A DNA stretch of 64,000 nucleotides from Pseudomonas sp. DY-1 (GCF_003626975.1 NZ_CP032616.1:2666001-2730000); one strand, 5' to 3'; positions 35,619-45,804 are shown, numbered from the stretch's first letter. Numbers and translations: made by a program. Notes: generated from the sequence alone by a model not told the origin.

Positions 35619-37157
35619 TCAGGGCGTAGGCTCAGCCAGGCAGACCCGATTACGCCCCCCACTCTTGGCCCGATAGAGTGCTGCATCGGCCTGCTCCAGC
35701 AGGTGTTCGGGGCGGTCGTCCTGCGCCGGCACCTCACTGTGCGCGCCCACGCTCACCGTTACCACGCCAAAGGGATTGCCGGAGTGCACCAGGCCCTGCT
35801 CGTAGACCGCCTGCCGAATCCGCTCCGCCACCAAGCGTGCGCCGGCGACATCGGTATGGGGCAGCAGTACGGCGAACTCCTCGCCGCCATAACGGGCCAC
35901 CGTGTCTCCGGCGCGCACCTTGAAACGACGTAGCACGTCGCCCACCGCCTTGAGGCAGACGTCGCCTGCCTGGTGGCCGTAGCGGTCGTTGTAGGCCTTG
36001 AAGAAATCAACGTCGATCATCACCAGCGCCAGTGGCGAGCCAACCGTAGCGGCGCGGTGGTACTCGACCTGCAAGGCCTGATCGAACTGCCGTCGATTGG
36101 AGATGCCGGTCAGGCTGTCACGGTTGGCTAGACGGAACAGTTCGCGGTTTTCCCGCGCAATGCTCTGGGCGGCAGCCATGCGCTTGCGCATCCGCGTAGC
36201 CAATCCACCGCCGACAAGGATCAGCGCCAGCACCAGCATCGCCACCAGGCAGGCGACCACCGCAGTCTTTCGCCCCCACTCGGCCAGCACTTCCTGGCGG
36301 GACATGGACACCGCCACCACCAGCGGGAAGTGATCCAGGGCGCGGTACGCGTAGATGCGGTCCACCCCATCGAGCACGGAAATGCTCGCCCCCAGCCCCA
36401 CTGGCGAACGCTTGAGATCAGACTGGAACATGTAGCTGCCGGCCATGCTCTCGCCCGTAGCGCCGGAGGTTTCAGGCCGGCGGTAGACGATCGTGCCGTC
36501 GTTCATGGCAACCAGGAGGGAACCCTGCACGCCCATGTCGAAGTGCTTGTAGAACTCGCGGAAGTGATCGATGCGGATGGTCGCCAGCACTACCCCGGCG
36601 AAACGACCGTCCCTGTCATTGAAGCGGCGCGACACCGGTAGAATCCACTCACCGGTGGAACGGCTGCGAATCGGGTTGCTCACTTCGGTATCGCGACTCA
36701 CGGAATGGAGGTGATGCTGGAAGTAGGCGCGATCCGAGTTGTTCGCGTCGTTTGCTGGCGGCGGATTGGTGTAGTAGAGCCAACGCCCTTCGGCGTCATA
36801 GACGAACAGTCCGGCCAGTTGCGAGGCTCGCTGCTTGTAGGTCACCAGCAACTGATTGATGGTTTCGGGACTGCTCTCCCCCCGCTCCAGCAGATTCACC
36901 AGGCCACCGAGGATGATATCGGCCTCCTTGATGGACTCCTGGCCATGCTGGGCAATGGAATAGGCCAGGTTGGCGTTGGCCTTGTCCGCTTCCCTCAGGT
37001 AGACCTGCTTGGAATCCAGCACCTGGGCCAGGTTCATCAGGATGGCTCCCAGACCCGCCAACAGCAGCAGCGCGTACGCCAACCACAGTGAACGTCGCGT
37101 TCCCTGGTAGCCCTGAACGGGTTCCGGACCGGTTCCAGCCATCCGCACACTCCTCAC
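35619..37157 (-). CDS. Membrane diguanylate cyclase with dCache sensor
   Basis: A 512-residue enzyme. First membrane helix at about 24-44 (LWLAYALLLLAGLGAILMNL), a periplasmic dCache_1-type sensor (about 50-300; LFVYDAEGRWLYYTNPPP, FAGVVLATIRIDHF), a second helix (about 310-330) and a GGDEF domain. The active site is GGEEF at 424-428 with the I-site RAGD at 415-418, so it should be an active, feedback-inhibited c-di-GMP synthase. The start might instead be Met6. The ligand is not known. Second full diguanylate cyclase in the window. Confidence 0.93.
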   Translation of the reverse strand: MRSVRMAGTGPEPVQGYQGTRRSLWLAYALLLLAGLGAILMNLAQVLDSKQVYLREADKANANLAYSIAQHGQESIKEADIILGGLVNLLERGESSPETINQLLVTYKQRASQLAGLFVYDAEGRWLYYTNPPPANDANNSDRAYFQHHLHSVSRDTEVSNPIRSRSTGEWILPVSRRFNDRDGRFAGVVLATIRIDHFREFYKHFDMGVQGSLLVAMNDGTIVYRRPETSGATGESMAGSYMFQSDLKRSPVGLGASISVLDGVDRIYAYRALDHFPLVVAVSMSRQEVLAEWGRKTAVVACLVAMLVLALILVGGGLATRMRKRMAAAQSIARENRELFRLANRDSLTGISNRRQFDQALQVEYHRAATVGSPLALVMIDVDFFKAYNDRYGHQAGDVCLKAVGDVLRRFKVRAGDTVARYGGEEFAVLLPHTDVAGARLVAERIRQAVYEQGLVHSGNPFGVVTVSVGAHSEVPAQDDRPEHLLEQADAALYRAKSGGRNRVCLAEPTP

Positions 37158-37502
37158 TGCCCGTGCCTGCGCTCACCTTAGACAAGCGACTGTGCCGAAA
37201 CAATCTGGAATGATGGACATTTGCCGCCGGTCCCAGGGCCGTTGTACAACGCCCGACCTCACGCAAACAGCACGCCAGAGCGGTCCACCGGATTGCGCCG
37301 TAAAGCCCCGGGCGCCAGGCGTATAGCCACGAACGACGAGGTTTCTGGCACGTATTGGAAAACCGCGACATTTCCTTATAAGATCGCGCCTTTCCCTAGA
37401 ATCGTCGCCACGTGCGGCTTCGACCGCGCGTCCCGCCTGCTTTGTTCCCGCAATACCCGGCCAGGACACGCGGCCAGTGACAAAAGAAGAAAGGTAGTAA
37501 CC
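37158..37502. other. Intergenic control region of argF
   Basis: 345 bp between the divergent cyclase gene and argF. The right half carries the argF promoter and ArgR-type sites (37355-37391); the 120-bp leader after it and the left half show no further feature I can support. Confidence 0.6.
37355..37391 (+). promoter_or_regulatory. argF promoter overlapped by tandem ArgR-type half-sites
   Basis: TTGGAA (37355-37360), 16-base spacer, TATAAG (37377-37382) form a plausible promoter. On the opposite strand AGGCGC-N8-AA (37391-37376) and a perfect TGTCGC-N8-AA (37370-37355) are direct repeats 21 bases apart, covering -35 and -10. ArgR bound here would block transcription, as known for argF in P. 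aeruginosa. Confidence 0.6.
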
Positions 37503-38420
37503 ATGAGCGCTAGGCATTTTCTCTCCCTGATGGACTGCACTCCCCAGGAGCTGAACAGCCTGATCCGTCGAGGCACCGAGCTGAAGGATCTGCGCAACCG
37601 AGGCGTGCGTTACGAGCCCCTGAAAAGCCGCGTATTGGGCATGATCTTCGAGAAGGCCTCCACCCGCACCCGTCTCTCCTTCGAAGCGGGCATGATCCAG
37701 CTCGGCGGCCAGGCGATCTTCCTGTCCCCGCGTGATACCCAGCTCGGTCGAGGCGAACCGATCAGCGACAGCGCAATCGTCATGTCGCGCATGCTCGACG
37801 CGGTGATGATCCGGACCTTCGCCCACAGCACCCTCACCGAGTTCGCCGCTCACTCGCGGGTTCCGGTCATCAATGGCCTGTCGGACGACCTGCACCCCTG
37901 CCAATTGCTGGCAGACATGCAGACCTTCCTCGAACATCGCGGCAGCATCCAGGGCAAGACCGTGGCCTGGATCGGTGATGGCAACAATATGTGCAACACC
38001 TATATTGAGGCAGCGATCCAGTTCGACTTCCAGCTGCGCGTCGCTTGCCCAGAAGGCTACGAGCCCAACGCGGAATTCCTCGCCCAGGCCGGAGACCGTG
38101 TCAGGGTCGTGCGTGACCCGCGCGAAGCCGTGGCCGGCGCGCACCTGGTCAGCACCGACGTCTGGACCTCCATGGGCCAGGAGGAAGAAACCGCCAGACG
38201 CCTGGCGTTGTTCTCCCCCTACCAGGTGAACAAGGCGCTCCTCGACCTGGCCGCGGACGACGTGATATTCATGCACTGCCTGCCGGCCCACCGCGGCGAA
38301 GAGATTAGCGTCGATCTGCTCGACGATCCGCGCTCGGTAGCCTGGGACCAGGCGGAAAACCGCCTTCACGCCCAGAAGGCCCTGCTGGAACTGCTGGTCG
38401 AACACGCCCATCACGCATGA
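37503..38420 (+). CDS. argF: ArgF, anabolic ornithine carbamoyltransferase
   Basis: A 305-residue enzyme that makes citrulline from ornithine and carbamoyl phosphate. Motifs: carbamoyl-phosphate loop [23 protein letters not shown] and the ornithine-binding [11 protein letters not shown]. The start at 37503 gives the standard anabolic length; an in-frame extension would run through the promoter. Its stop overlaps the start of the following ABC ATPase gene (ATGA), so the two are translationally coupled, a pairing also known from P. aeruginosa. Confidence 0.97.
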   Translation: MSARHFLSLMDCTPQELNSLIRRGTELKDLRNRGVRYEPLKSRVLGMIFEKASTRTRLSFEAGMIQLGGQAIFLSPRDTQLGRGEPISDSAIVMSRMLDAVMIRTFAHSTLTEFAAHSRVPVINGLSDDLHPCQLLADMQTFLEHRGSIQGKTVAWIGDGNNMCNTYIEAAIQFDFQLRVACPEGYEPNAEFLAQAGDRVRVVRDPREAVAGAHLVSTDVWTSMGQEEETARRLALFSPYQVNKALLDLAADDVIFMHCLPAHRGEEISVDLLDDPRSVAWDQAENRLHAQKALLELLVEHAHHA

Positions 38421-39526
38421 CTCGCGAACTGCTCCTCAGCCTCCACAACCTCAGCTGCGGTTATCACGAACAGCAGGTTGTGCGAGGCCTGAACCTCCAT
38501 CTCAATGCCGGTGACATCGGCTGCCTGCTCGGCCCTTCGGGTTGCGGCAAGACTACGACCCTGCGCGCCATCGCCGGTTTCGAACCGGTACTGGAAGGCG
38601 AAATCCAGCTGGCCGGCGAGGTCATCTCGCGCGCCGGCTTCACCCTGGCACCGGAGAAGCGGCGAATCGGCATGGTGTTCCAGGACTATGCCCTGTTCCC
38701 TCACCTGACCGTGGCCGACAACGTCGCCTTCGGCATCCGCAAGGAGCCCGACTGCGAACGCAAGGTCGGTGAACTCCTGGAACTGGTGAAGCTGAACCAT
38801 CTGGCCAAACGCTATCCCCACGAACTGTCCGGCGGCCAGCAACAGCGCGTTTCGCTGGCCCGCGCCCTGGCGCCGGAACCGCGCCTGCTGTTGCTCGACG
38901 AACCCTTTTCCAATCTCGATGGCGAGCTGCGTCGGCGCCTCAGCCAGGAAGTCCGCGAGATCCTCAAGGTACGCGGCACAAGTGCCATTCTGGTGACCCA
39001 CGACCAGGAAGAAGCCTTCGCCGTCAGCGATCAGGTTGGTGTATTCAGGAATGGCCTGCTGGAGCAGTGGGACACCCCCTACAACCTCTACCACGAGCCC
39101 CTGACTCCCTTCGTCGCCAGCTTCGTCGGCCAGGGCTACTTCATTCGCGGCCAGCTTATTTCAGCCGATGCCGTGACCACCGAACTCGGCATAATCCGTG
39201 GCAATCGCGCCTACACCTTGCCGCAAGGCTCCGCAGTCGACGTGCTGCTACGCCCTGATGACATAGTCCATGCACCGGAGAGCGAGCTACGCGCCATCGT
39301 CATCGGCAAGACGTTCCTCGGCGCCGCCACCCTCTATCGCCTGCAACTGACCACCGGCAGCCAGCTGGAATCGATCTTTCCCAGCCACGCCGATCACCAG
39401 CCAGGCCAGGAGGTCGGCATCCGCATCGCCGCCGATCACTTGGTGGTCTTCCCCGCCCAGGGCAGCGTCGCCGCCCACTTCACCCCCCAGGAATCCGGCG
39501 TGCGTCGCATCAGCGGCGCGCTCTGA
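38417..39526 (+). CDS. Fe3+/spermidine-type ABC transporter ATPase (FbpC/PotA-like), orphan
   Basis: A 369-residue ATPase: Walker [10 protein letters not shown] (39-47), signature [15 protein letters not shown], Walker [13 protein letters not shown], switch His in [10 protein letters not shown], and a C-terminal TOBE region (about 240-350; [14 protein letters not shown]). It resembles FbpC of ferric importers. No permease or binding-protein gene lies in this neighbourhood, so it must serve a transporter encoded elsewhere. Start 38417 overlaps the argF stop. Confidence 0.9.
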   Translation: MTRELLLSLHNLSCGYHEQQVVRGLNLHLNAGDIGCLLGPSGCGKTTTLRAIAGFEPVLEGEIQLAGEVISRAGFTLAPEKRRIGMVFQDYALFPHLTVADNVAFGIRKEPDCERKVGELLELVKLNHLAKRYPHELSGGQQQRVSLARALAPEPRLLLLDEPFSNLDGELRRRLSQEVREILKVRGTSAILVTHDQEEAFAVSDQVGVFRNGLLEQWDTPYNLYHEPLTPFVASFVGQGYFIRGQLISADAVTTELGIIRGNRAYTLPQGSAVDVLLRPDDIVHAPESELRAIVIGKTFLGAATLYRLQLTTGSQLESIFPSHADHQPGQEVGIRIAADHLVVFPAQGSVAAHFTPQESGVRRISGAL

Positions 39527-39530
39527 AACC

Positions 39531-39590
39531 TGTAGGGGCGATCTCAACAGCAAGAACAGCACAGCTGCCTCTGACAGAGGTCGCCCTACA
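39531..39590. repeat. Degenerate GTAGGGGCGA-type inverted repeat
   Basis: The outer arms TGTAGGGGCGA (39531-39541) and TCGCCCTACA (39581-39590) pair with one bulge; the 39-base centre contains no strong stem. The right arm supplies the TAG stop codon of the leftward PhzF-family gene (39586-39588). Confidence 0.6.
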
Positions 39591-40368
39591 CCCAAAGCCG
39601 CCCGCTGGCCACCAGCACCGAATGCCCGGCAATACTCACCCGCTCACCATCCAGGCGGCACCAGAGCTCGCCGCTTCGTGCGGAGCACTGCTGGGCCCGC
39701 AGCACTCTCTTGTTGAGGCGATTGGCCCAGTAGGGAATCAGGGCGCAGTGGGCAGCACCGGTCACCGGGTCTTCCTCGATCCCGATCACCGGGGCGAAGA
39801 AGCGCGAAACGAAGTCATGTTTAATCCCCGCCGCCGTGACGATCACCCCTGACCAAGGCAGCTTGGCCAGCGCCTTGAAGTCCGGTGCGCACGCGCGCAC
39901 GTCCTGCTCCGACTCCAGTACTGCCATCAGGAAGTTGGCGCCCAGCGCATCCACCGGGGCGATGCCGAGGGCGTGTTCCAGGTCAAGGGTGACGCCCACC
40001 TCTTGTGGCACCTGCGCAGGGAAGTCCAGGGCCAGACGTCCCTCCTCTTCGCGCGTGACACGCAATTCGCCGGACTTGCTGGTGAATTCCAGGCGGTCGC
40101 CCGGCTCCTGGTAGAGATCGAACAGCACATGGGCGCTGGCCAGGGTAGCGTGGCCGCAGAGTGGCACCTCGGCCTTGGGTGTGAACCAGCGGATGTGCCA
40201 AGCACTACCCTCCTTCACCAGAAATGCGGTTTCCGACAGATTGTGCTCGGAGGCGATGCGTTGCATGAGCTGGTCATCGAGCCAGGCGTCGAGGCGATAG
40301 ACCACCGCCGGGTTGCCGCCGAAAGGCCGTTGGGTGAAGGCATCGACCTGATGAAAGTCCAGCTGCAT
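39586..40368 (-). CDS. PhzF-family protein (DAP-epimerase fold isomerase)
   Basis: A 260-residue protein. The family signature is strong: QVDAFTQRPFGGNPAVV near the N-terminus, SEHNLSETAFLV with the catalytic-type Glu, RWFTPKAEVPLCGHATLASA, and EEDPVTGAAHCALIPYW. PhzF members are isomerases or of unknown activity; no phenazine genes are nearby, so this is not phenazine synthesis. The start at 40368 follows AAGGAG. The last codon lies in a GTAGGG repeat. Confidence 0.88.
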   Translation of the reverse strand: MQLDFHQVDAFTQRPFGGNPAVVYRLDAWLDDQLMQRIASEHNLSETAFLVKEGSAWHIRWFTPKAEVPLCGHATLASAHVLFDLYQEPGDRLEFTSKSGELRVTREEEGRLALDFPAQVPQEVGVTLDLEHALGIAPVDALGANFLMAVLESEQDVRACAPDFKALAKLPWSGVIVTAAGIKHDFVSRFFAPVIGIEEDPVTGAAHCALIPYWANRLNKRVLRAQQCSARSGELWCRLDGERVSIAGHSVLVASGRLWV

Positions 40369-40468
40369 GACTCGCTCCTTGATGTGGGGTGGGGGCAACA
40401 CAAGCATGCCAGCCACCAGCGCTCCTTGCGCGATACAGTGGCCGGTCGATATCGGTGGAACAGCCTGA

Positions 40469-41260
40469 TCAGTCTAGCGGAGGCAGGCCATAGCGCTGCA
40501 GCAACGCGTTCATTCGCCCGGACTCACGCAAGCGCTTGAGCCCGGTGTCGAACAGCGCGGCATGGCGTGCGCTGCCTTTGAGGGCTGGAGAGAACGCCAG
40601 GAAGATGGGCACGTCCGGCAAGCGGCAGCCGGCCTTCACCAGCTTGCCCTGTTGACCACTTTCGGCAAGCCAGGCATCCATCACCCAGGCGTTCTCGATG
40701 GTGGCATCGATGCGTCCGAGCAGGACTTTCTCCACATTCATTTCCAGGGCCTGGTCGCCGGACACAACCTGCACCCGCGCCGGATCGTCCCGCTTTATGC
40801 GGATATAGGTGTCGAGTTCCTGGCCGTAGCTGTAACTGTTGATGCTTCCCAGCCGGACATTGGCTAGCGACTCCAATCCGCGGTAGCGCCATTGGCTGTT
40901 GGGTGCGACGTAGAAACACATGCGCGACACGCCGGGCGGTGTGGCGGTGAAGACGAAGTCGGGAGCGTCCTGGATGCCGGCGCCGATCAGGGCGTCCAGC
41001 CGGCCGTTGCGGGTGTCATGCACCGCGCGCGCCCAGTTCACCAGGCGGTATTCCACGTCGATGCCTGCTTCTCCGAAGATTTCCTGCGCCAGCTCGACGA
41101 AAACGCCCGGTTTTCGGGAGCCGGGCTCACAATTGATCGGGCACCAGATGTCCCCGGCGATCACCAGGGTTTCGGCGTGGGCCGATGGGAAGAGCAAAGA
41201 TGCGACCAGCAGGGCCAGAGCCTGCCAACCGCGTTTCAGCGACCCTCGCCCTCTCCCCAT
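40469..41260 (-). CDS. Periplasmic amino-acid-type substrate-binding protein (SBP family 3), orphan
   Basis: A 263-residue secreted binding protein. Signal peptide of about 29 residues (GWQALALLVASLLFPSAHA), then the family fold: GVFVELAQEIFGEAGIDVEY, WARAVHDTRNGRLDALIGAG, and ALEMNVEKVLLGRIDATIE. The start at 41260 has GGGAGG at best spacing; 41275 is an alternative. No permease or ATPase gene is adjacent. It directly follows glpK with 28 bases between on the same strand, which may be chance. Confidence 0.85.
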   Translation of the reverse strand: MGRGRGSLKRGWQALALLVASLLFPSAHAETLVIAGDIWCPINCEPGSRKPGVFVELAQEIFGEAGIDVEYRLVNWARAVHDTRNGRLDALIGAGIQDAPDFVFTATPPGVSRMCFYVAPNSQWRYRGLESLANVRLGSINSYSYGQELDTYIRIKRDDPARVQVVSGDQALEMNVEKVLLGRIDATIENAWVMDAWLAESGQQGKLVKAGCRLPDVPIFLAFSPALKGSARHAALFDTGLKRLRESGRMNALLQRYGLPPLD

Positions 41261-41288
41261 TCCGCCTCCCAGCATCCATGCAGCCCTG

Positions 41289-42776
41289 TCATGCGCCGCT
41301 GCGCACCCGCTGCACGGCATCCAGCCAGCCGTCGTAGAGCTTCTTGCGGTGCTCGTCGGCCATGCGCGGAACAAAACGTTGTTGACGATGCCAGTGACTG
41401 GCCACTTCGTCCAGATCGCGGTAGAGCCCCGCCTGCAAACCTGCGAGATAGGCCACACCCAGAGCCGTCGTTTCCGTCACCTCCGGGCGCTCCACCGGGA
41501 CCCCGAGGATGTCCGAAAGGAACTGCATTACCCAGTTGTTCTCCACCATGCCGCCATCCACCCGTAGGGCACTGGGCGCGGCAGCGCCGTCTTGCGCCAT
41601 GGCTTCCAGCAGGTCACGAGTCTGGTAGCAGACCGACTGCAGGCCCGCGGTGACGATCTCCTTGATACCGGTATCGCGGGTCAGGCCGAAGATTGCACCG
41701 CGGGCGCGCGGGTCCCAGTACGGAGCACCGAGGCCGGTGAAGGCCGGCACCAGGTAAACACCACAGGCGTCGCCGGTCTGCTCGGCAAGGGCTTCCGTAT
41801 CACGGGCGTGGCTGATCAGCTTGATGCCGTCGCGCAGCCACTGCACGGCGGCTCCGGCAACGAAGATGCTGCCCTCCACCGCATAGCTCACCTTGCCATT
41901 CAGTCGGTAGCCAACGGTGGTCAGCAGTCGGTTGCGGGAAACCACCGGCTGGTCGCCGGTGTTCTGGATCATGAAGCAGCCGGTGCCGTACGTGCTCTTC
42001 ACCATGCCCGGCTGGAAGCAGGCCTGGCCGATCAACGCCGCCTGCTGATCGCCCGCCATGCCGCGCACGGGAATACTGGCACCGAGCAACGCGGCGTCGG
42101 TATCGCCGAACTCGGCGGCACAGTCCAGTACTTCCGGCAGCAGGCTGGTGGGGATGTCGAACAGACGCAGCAGCTCCGCGTCCCACTGCTGGCTGTGGAT
42201 ATTGAATAGCAGCGTACGTGAGGCGTTGGTGGCATCGGTGCGGTGCACCTTGCCGCCGGTCAGGCGCCAAAGCAGGAAGCAATCTACCGTGCCGAAGCGC
42301 AGCTCGCCGCGCTCAGCGCGCTCACGGGCCCCTGGCACGTTCTCCAGCACCCAGCGCAGCTTGGTGGCGGAGAAGTAGGGGTCGATCAGAAGTCCTGTGC
42401 GATTGGCCACGTCGGCTTCATGGCCGTCGGCCTTGAGCGTGGAGCAATAATCCGCAGTGCGACGGTCCTGCCAGACGATGGCCGGATGGATCGGAGTACC
42501 GGTCTTCGCATCCCATACCAGCGTGGTCTCACGCTGGTTGGTGATGCCGATGGCGGCAATCTCGACCGGATTCAGCCCGCTCTGCTCTATGGCTTCACGG
42601 CAGACCTTGAGCGTCGTAAGCCAGATCTCCTCACCGTCGTGCTCTACCCAACCGTCCTTGGGAAAGTACTGCTTGAACTCCTGTTGGGCGCGCGCCACTG
42701 GCAGCCCCTGGGCGCTGAATACGATGGCGCGGCTGCTGGTGGTGCCCTGGTCGATGGCGAGCAGGTATTGGGCCAT
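41289..42776 (-). CDS. glpK: GlpK, glycerol kinase
   Basis: A 495-residue FGGY-family kinase making sn-glycerol 3-phosphate from glycerol and ATP. The N-terminal [18 protein letters not shown] phosphate loop, [20 protein letters not shown] and [19 protein letters not shown] are diagnostic. It belongs with glpR and glpD across the divide. No glycerol facilitator gene (glpF) precedes it, unlike the usual glpFK pair in Pseudomonas. Confidence 0.97.
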   Translation of the reverse strand: MAQYLLAIDQGTTSSRAIVFSAQGLPVARAQQEFKQYFPKDGWVEHDGEEIWLTTLKVCREAIEQSGLNPVEIAAIGITNQRETTLVWDAKTGTPIHPAIVWQDRRTADYCSTLKADGHEADVANRTGLLIDPYFSATKLRWVLENVPGARERAERGELRFGTVDCFLLWRLTGGKVHRTDATNASRTLLFNIHSQQWDAELLRLFDIPTSLLPEVLDCAAEFGDTDAALLGASIPVRGMAGDQQAALIGQACFQPGMVKSTYGTGCFMIQNTGDQPVVSRNRLLTTVGYRLNGKVSYAVEGSIFVAGAAVQWLRDGIKLISHARDTEALAEQTGDACGVYLVPAFTGLGAPYWDPRARGAIFGLTRDTGIKEIVTAGLQSVCYQTRDLLEAMAQDGAAAPSALRVDGGMVENNWVMQFLSDILGVPVERPEVTETTALGVAYLAGLQAGLYRDLDEVASHWHRQQRFVPRMADEHRKKLYDGWLDAVQRVRSGA

Positions 42777-42805
42777 GGCGATGCTTCCTTGTTCTTGTTC
42801 TGGGT

Positions 42806-43276
42806 TCAGGGGCGACCGATATCGGCGAACTGGCCTTGAGTGTGAGTCGCCAGGGTATCGGCGGAAAGTTCGACCTCCAGCCCGCGCCTACCGGCGCTGA
42901 CATGGATACTCTCGAAGTTCCGCGCAGTGCCATCGATGAAGGTACGCAGGCGCTTCTTCTGCCCTAGCGGACTGATGCCGCCCACCAGGTAGCCGGTGGA
43001 GCGCTGGGCCTGGGTGGGGTCGGCCATCTCGGCCTTCTTCGCACCGGCAGCATGGGCCAGGGCCTTGAGGTCGAGACTGCCGGCCACCGGCACGACGGCC
43101 ACCAGCAATTCGCCTTTCTCGGTGGCGGCGAGCAGCGTCTTGAATACCCGCGCCGGGTCCAGGTTGAGTTTTTCGGCGGCTTCCAGACCATAGGACGGCG
43201 CCTTGGGATCGTGGTGATAGCTGTGCACCTTGTGCTCAGCCTTGGCTTTCTTCAGCAGATCGATGGCGGGAGTCAT
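42806..43276 (-). CDS. ybaK: YbaK/EbsC, Cys-tRNA(Pro) deacylase-type protein
   Basis: A 156-residue editing protein that hydrolyses mischarged Cys-tRNA(Pro). The conserved Lys is in RVFKTLLAA, and the [14 protein letters not shown] loop is typical. The start at 43276 was chosen over a longer frame because the preceding residues would lie within the glpR promoter. It is placed between glpK and the divergent glpR, a position also known in P. aeruginosa. Confidence 0.9.
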   Translation of the reverse strand: MTPAIDLLKKAKAEHKVHSYHHDPKAPSYGLEAAEKLNLDPARVFKTLLAATEKGELLVAVVPVAGSLDLKALAHAAGAKKAEMADPTQAQRSTGYLVGGISPLGQKKRLRTFIDGTARNFESIHVSAGRRGLEVELSADTLATHTQGQFADIGRP

Positions 43277-43377
43277 GTTCGATTGTGAAAATCCTGCGGC
43301 AGATTCGGCGTACCTTAACGGAAAAGCGGTGATTCGACAGCCCGCCGCTATAATGCCGCGCAAAACAAGGAGCCAGC

Positions 43378-44136
43378 ATGATCCTGGGCCCACGACAACA
43401 AGACATCCTCGACCTCACTCGCGAGCGTGGCTACGTCAGCATCGACGAACTGGCCCAGGCCTTCGGCGTCACCCCGCAGACTATCCGGCGCGATATCAAC
43501 CAACTCGCCGAACACGGCCTGCTGCGACGCACCCACGGCGGCGCTGCCAGCGAAGGCTCGAGCACCCAGAACACCGCCTACGCCATGCGCGCCGGGCAGA
43601 ACCGCGACGAAAAACAGCGCATCGCCGATGCAGTGGCCGAATACATCCCGGACCACGCCTCGCTCTTCATCAATATCGGCACCACCACCGAAGCCATCGC
43701 CCGCGCACTGATGGGCCACAAGGGCCTGAAGGTGATCACCAACAACCTGCACGTGGCGGCGCAACTGGCCGACAAGCCGGACTTCGAAGTACTGGTGGCC
43801 GGAGGCACAGTGCGCAGCGACGGTGGCATCGTGGGCCAGGCAGCGGTGGACTTCATCCAGCAGTTCAAAGTGGACTACGCACTCGTAGGCATCAGCGGGA
43901 TCGACGAAGATGGCAGCCTGCTCGACTTCGATTACCAGGAAGTGCGCGTCTCCCAAGCCATCATCGAGAACGCCCGCCAGGTGTTCCTCGCCGCCGACTC
44001 CAGCAAGTTCGGTCGCAACGCCGTAGTACGCCTGGGCGCCATTTCCCTGGTGGACCGGCTGTTCACCGACCACCAGCCCTCCCCCGCCCTGACCCGCCTG
44101 CTCGCCGAGCACAAGGTGCACCTCGACCGGGTCTGA
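43378..44136 (+). CDS. glpR: GlpR, DeoR-family repressor of glycerol genes
   Basis: A 252-residue repressor relieved by glycerol 3-phosphate. The DeoR helix-turn-helix is at about 18-45 ([20 protein letters not shown]) and the sugar-phosphate-sensing DeoRC domain follows ([37 protein letters not shown]). RBS AAGGAG precedes ATG. Sits upstream of glpD, which it would control through operators at 44225-44258. Confidence 0.95.
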   Translation: MILGPRQQDILDLTRERGYVSIDELAQAFGVTPQTIRRDINQLAEHGLLRRTHGGAASEGSSTQNTAYAMRAGQNRDEKQRIADAVAEYIPDHASLFINIGTTTEAIARALMGHKGLKVITNNLHVAAQLADKPDFEVLVAGGTVRSDGGIVGQAAVDFIQQFKVDYALVGISGIDEDGSLLDFDYQEVRVSQAIIENARQVFLAADSSKFGRNAVVRLGAISLVDRLFTDHQPSPALTRLLAEHKVHLDRV

Positions 44137-44224
44137 GCTGCTCTTCCCCTGTGTGAATTTTCCATGACCACCCGGCGCGATTTCGCGCATTGGGCTAGTC
44201 ATTTCGTACGCGCTCATCTAGGCT

Positions 44225-44258
44225 ATTTTCGAAAATGAACACTGAAAGTTCGGTTTCG
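44225..44258 (+). promoter_or_regulatory. Candidate GlpR operators upstream of glpD
   Basis: A perfect palindrome ATTTTCGAAAAT (44225-44236) is followed by GAACACTGAAAGTTCG and GGTTTCGA elements. TTCG/CGAA half-sites of this kind are typical of GlpR operators. The AT-rich palindrome is 39 bases upstream of glpD. Confidence 0.5.
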
Positions 44259-44274
44259 ACCTTGGTGCCTGCCA

Positions 44275-45804
44275 ATGAACCACAACCATTCTCCCATCGC
44301 GGAAGTCTATGACCTCGCAATCGTCGGCGGCGGCATCAACGGTGTCGGCATTGCCGCTGATGCGGCCGGACGCGGCCTGTCGGTCTTCCTCTGCGAGAAG
44401 GACGACCTCGCCCAGCACACCTCCTCGGCCAGCAGCAAACTGATCCACGGCGGCCTGCGCTACCTGGAACACCACGAGTTCCGCCTGGTGCGCGAAGCCC
44501 TGGCCGAGCGTGAGGTGCTGCTTGCCAAGGCGCCGCACATCGTCAAACCGATGCGCTTCATTCTTCCGCACCGGCCGCACCTGCGGCCGGCGTGGATGAT
44601 CCGTGCCGGCCTGTTTCTCTACGATCACCTCGGCAAGCGCAAGCGCCTACCCGCCTCCCGCAGCCTGCGCTTCGGCGCCGGCAGCCCGTTGCAGGCTGAA
44701 ATCACCCAGGGTTTCGAATACTCCGATTGCTGGGTCGACGACGCGCGCCTGGTGGTACTCAACGCCATGGCCGCCCGCGAGCGCGGGGCCCATGTGCATA
44801 CCCGCACCCGCTGCGTCAGCGCCCGGCGCAGCAAGGGCCTCTGGCATATCCACCTGGAACGCGTCGACGGCAGCCTGCTGTCGATCCGCGCCCGTGCCCT
44901 GGTCAACGCCGCCGGCCCCTGGGTGGCGCGCTTCATCCAGCAGGACCTCAAGCAGGCGACGCCCTATGGCATCCGTCTCATCCAGGGCAGCCACATCATC
45001 GTGCCGCGCCTGCACGACGGCGAGCAGGCCTACATCCTGCAGAACGAGGATCGCCGTATCGTCTTCGCGATTCCGTACCTGGAGCGTTTCACCCTTATCG
45101 GCACCACCGACCGCGAATACCACGGCGACCCGGCGGAAGTGGCGATCACCGCCGAAGAAACCCACTATCTGCTGGACGTGGTCAACCGCCACTTCAAGCA
45201 CCAGTTGAGCGAGCAGGACATCCTCCACAGCTATTCCGGCGTGCGCCCGCTGTGTGATGACGAGTCGGACGATCCGTCAGCGGTGACGCGCGACTACACC
45301 CTCGCCCTCTCAGCCCATCCCGGCGAGGCTCCCCTGCTCTCGGTGTTCGGCGGCAAGCTGACCACGTACCGCAAACTGGCCGAGACCGCCCTCCAGCAAC
45401 TGACGCCCTGGTTCCCCTTCGCCAAGGGCGCCTGGACCGCCAGCGCGCCGCTGCCCGGCGGCGAAAAGATGGAATGCCGCAGCGCCCTGGTGGAAGCCCT
45501 TTGCTCGAGCTTCGGCTGGTTGCCCACGCATATCGCCAGACGCTGGGCCAACCTCTATGGCAGCCGTTGCTGGCATCTGTTGCGCGGCGTACGGGAACTG
45601 GCTGACCTCGGCGAGCATCTGGGCGCCGGCCTCTATTCCCGCGAAGTGGACTATCTCTGCCAGCAGGAATGGGCGGTAAGCGCCGAGGACATCCTCTGGC
45701 GCCGCACCAAGCTCGGTCTGTTCATGAGCCCCAGCCAGAAAGCGCGTCTGGCTCATTACCTGAAACCGGAGCATCCGCGCCGACCGCGCGTGGATGCAGC
45801 GTAA
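44275..45804 (+). CDS. glpD: GlpD, aerobic glycerol-3-phosphate dehydrogenase
   Basis: A 509-residue FAD enzyme at the inner membrane that oxidises glycerol 3-phosphate to dihydroxyacetone phosphate, passing electrons to quinone. The Rossmann FAD motif DLAIVGGGINGVGIAADAAG opens the protein, then SSASSKLIHGGLRYLE and the YSGVRPLCDDE block; the C-terminal cap domain is present. Standard length. Completes the glycerol route started by GlpK. Confidence 0.97.
   Translation: MNHNHSPIAEVYDLAIVGGGINGVGIAADAAGRGLSVFLCEKDDLAQHTSSASSKLIHGGLRYLEHHEFRLVREALAEREVLLAKAPHIVKPMRFILPHRPHLRPAWMIRAGLFLYDHLGKRKRLPASRSLRFGAGSPLQAEITQGFEYSDCWVDDARLVVLNAMAARERGAHVHTRTRCVSARRSKGLWHIHLERVDGSLLSIRARALVNAAGPWVARFIQQDLKQATPYGIRLIQGSHIIVPRLHDGEQAYILQNEDRRIVFAIPYLERFTLIGTTDREYHGDPAEVAITAEETHYLLDVVNRHFKHQLSEQDILHSYSGVRPLCDDESDDPSAVTRDYTLALSAHPGEAPLLSVFGGKLTTYRKLAETALQQLTPWFPFAKGAWTASAPLPGGEKMECRSALVEALCSSFGWLPTHIARRWANLYGSRCWHLLRGVRELADLGEHLGAGLYSREVDYLCQQEWAVSAEDILWRRTKLGLFMSPSQKARLAHYLKPEHPRRPRVDAA

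Noticed and set aside
37221..37502. In-frame N-terminal extension of argF
   Set aside because: It would cover the argF promoter and ArgR sites, and the anabolic enzyme has its standard start at 37503.
44225..44236. Palindrome ATTTTCGAAAAT as a restriction or mobile-element end
   Set aside because: Isolated copy placed upstream of glpD; better explained as a GlpR operator.
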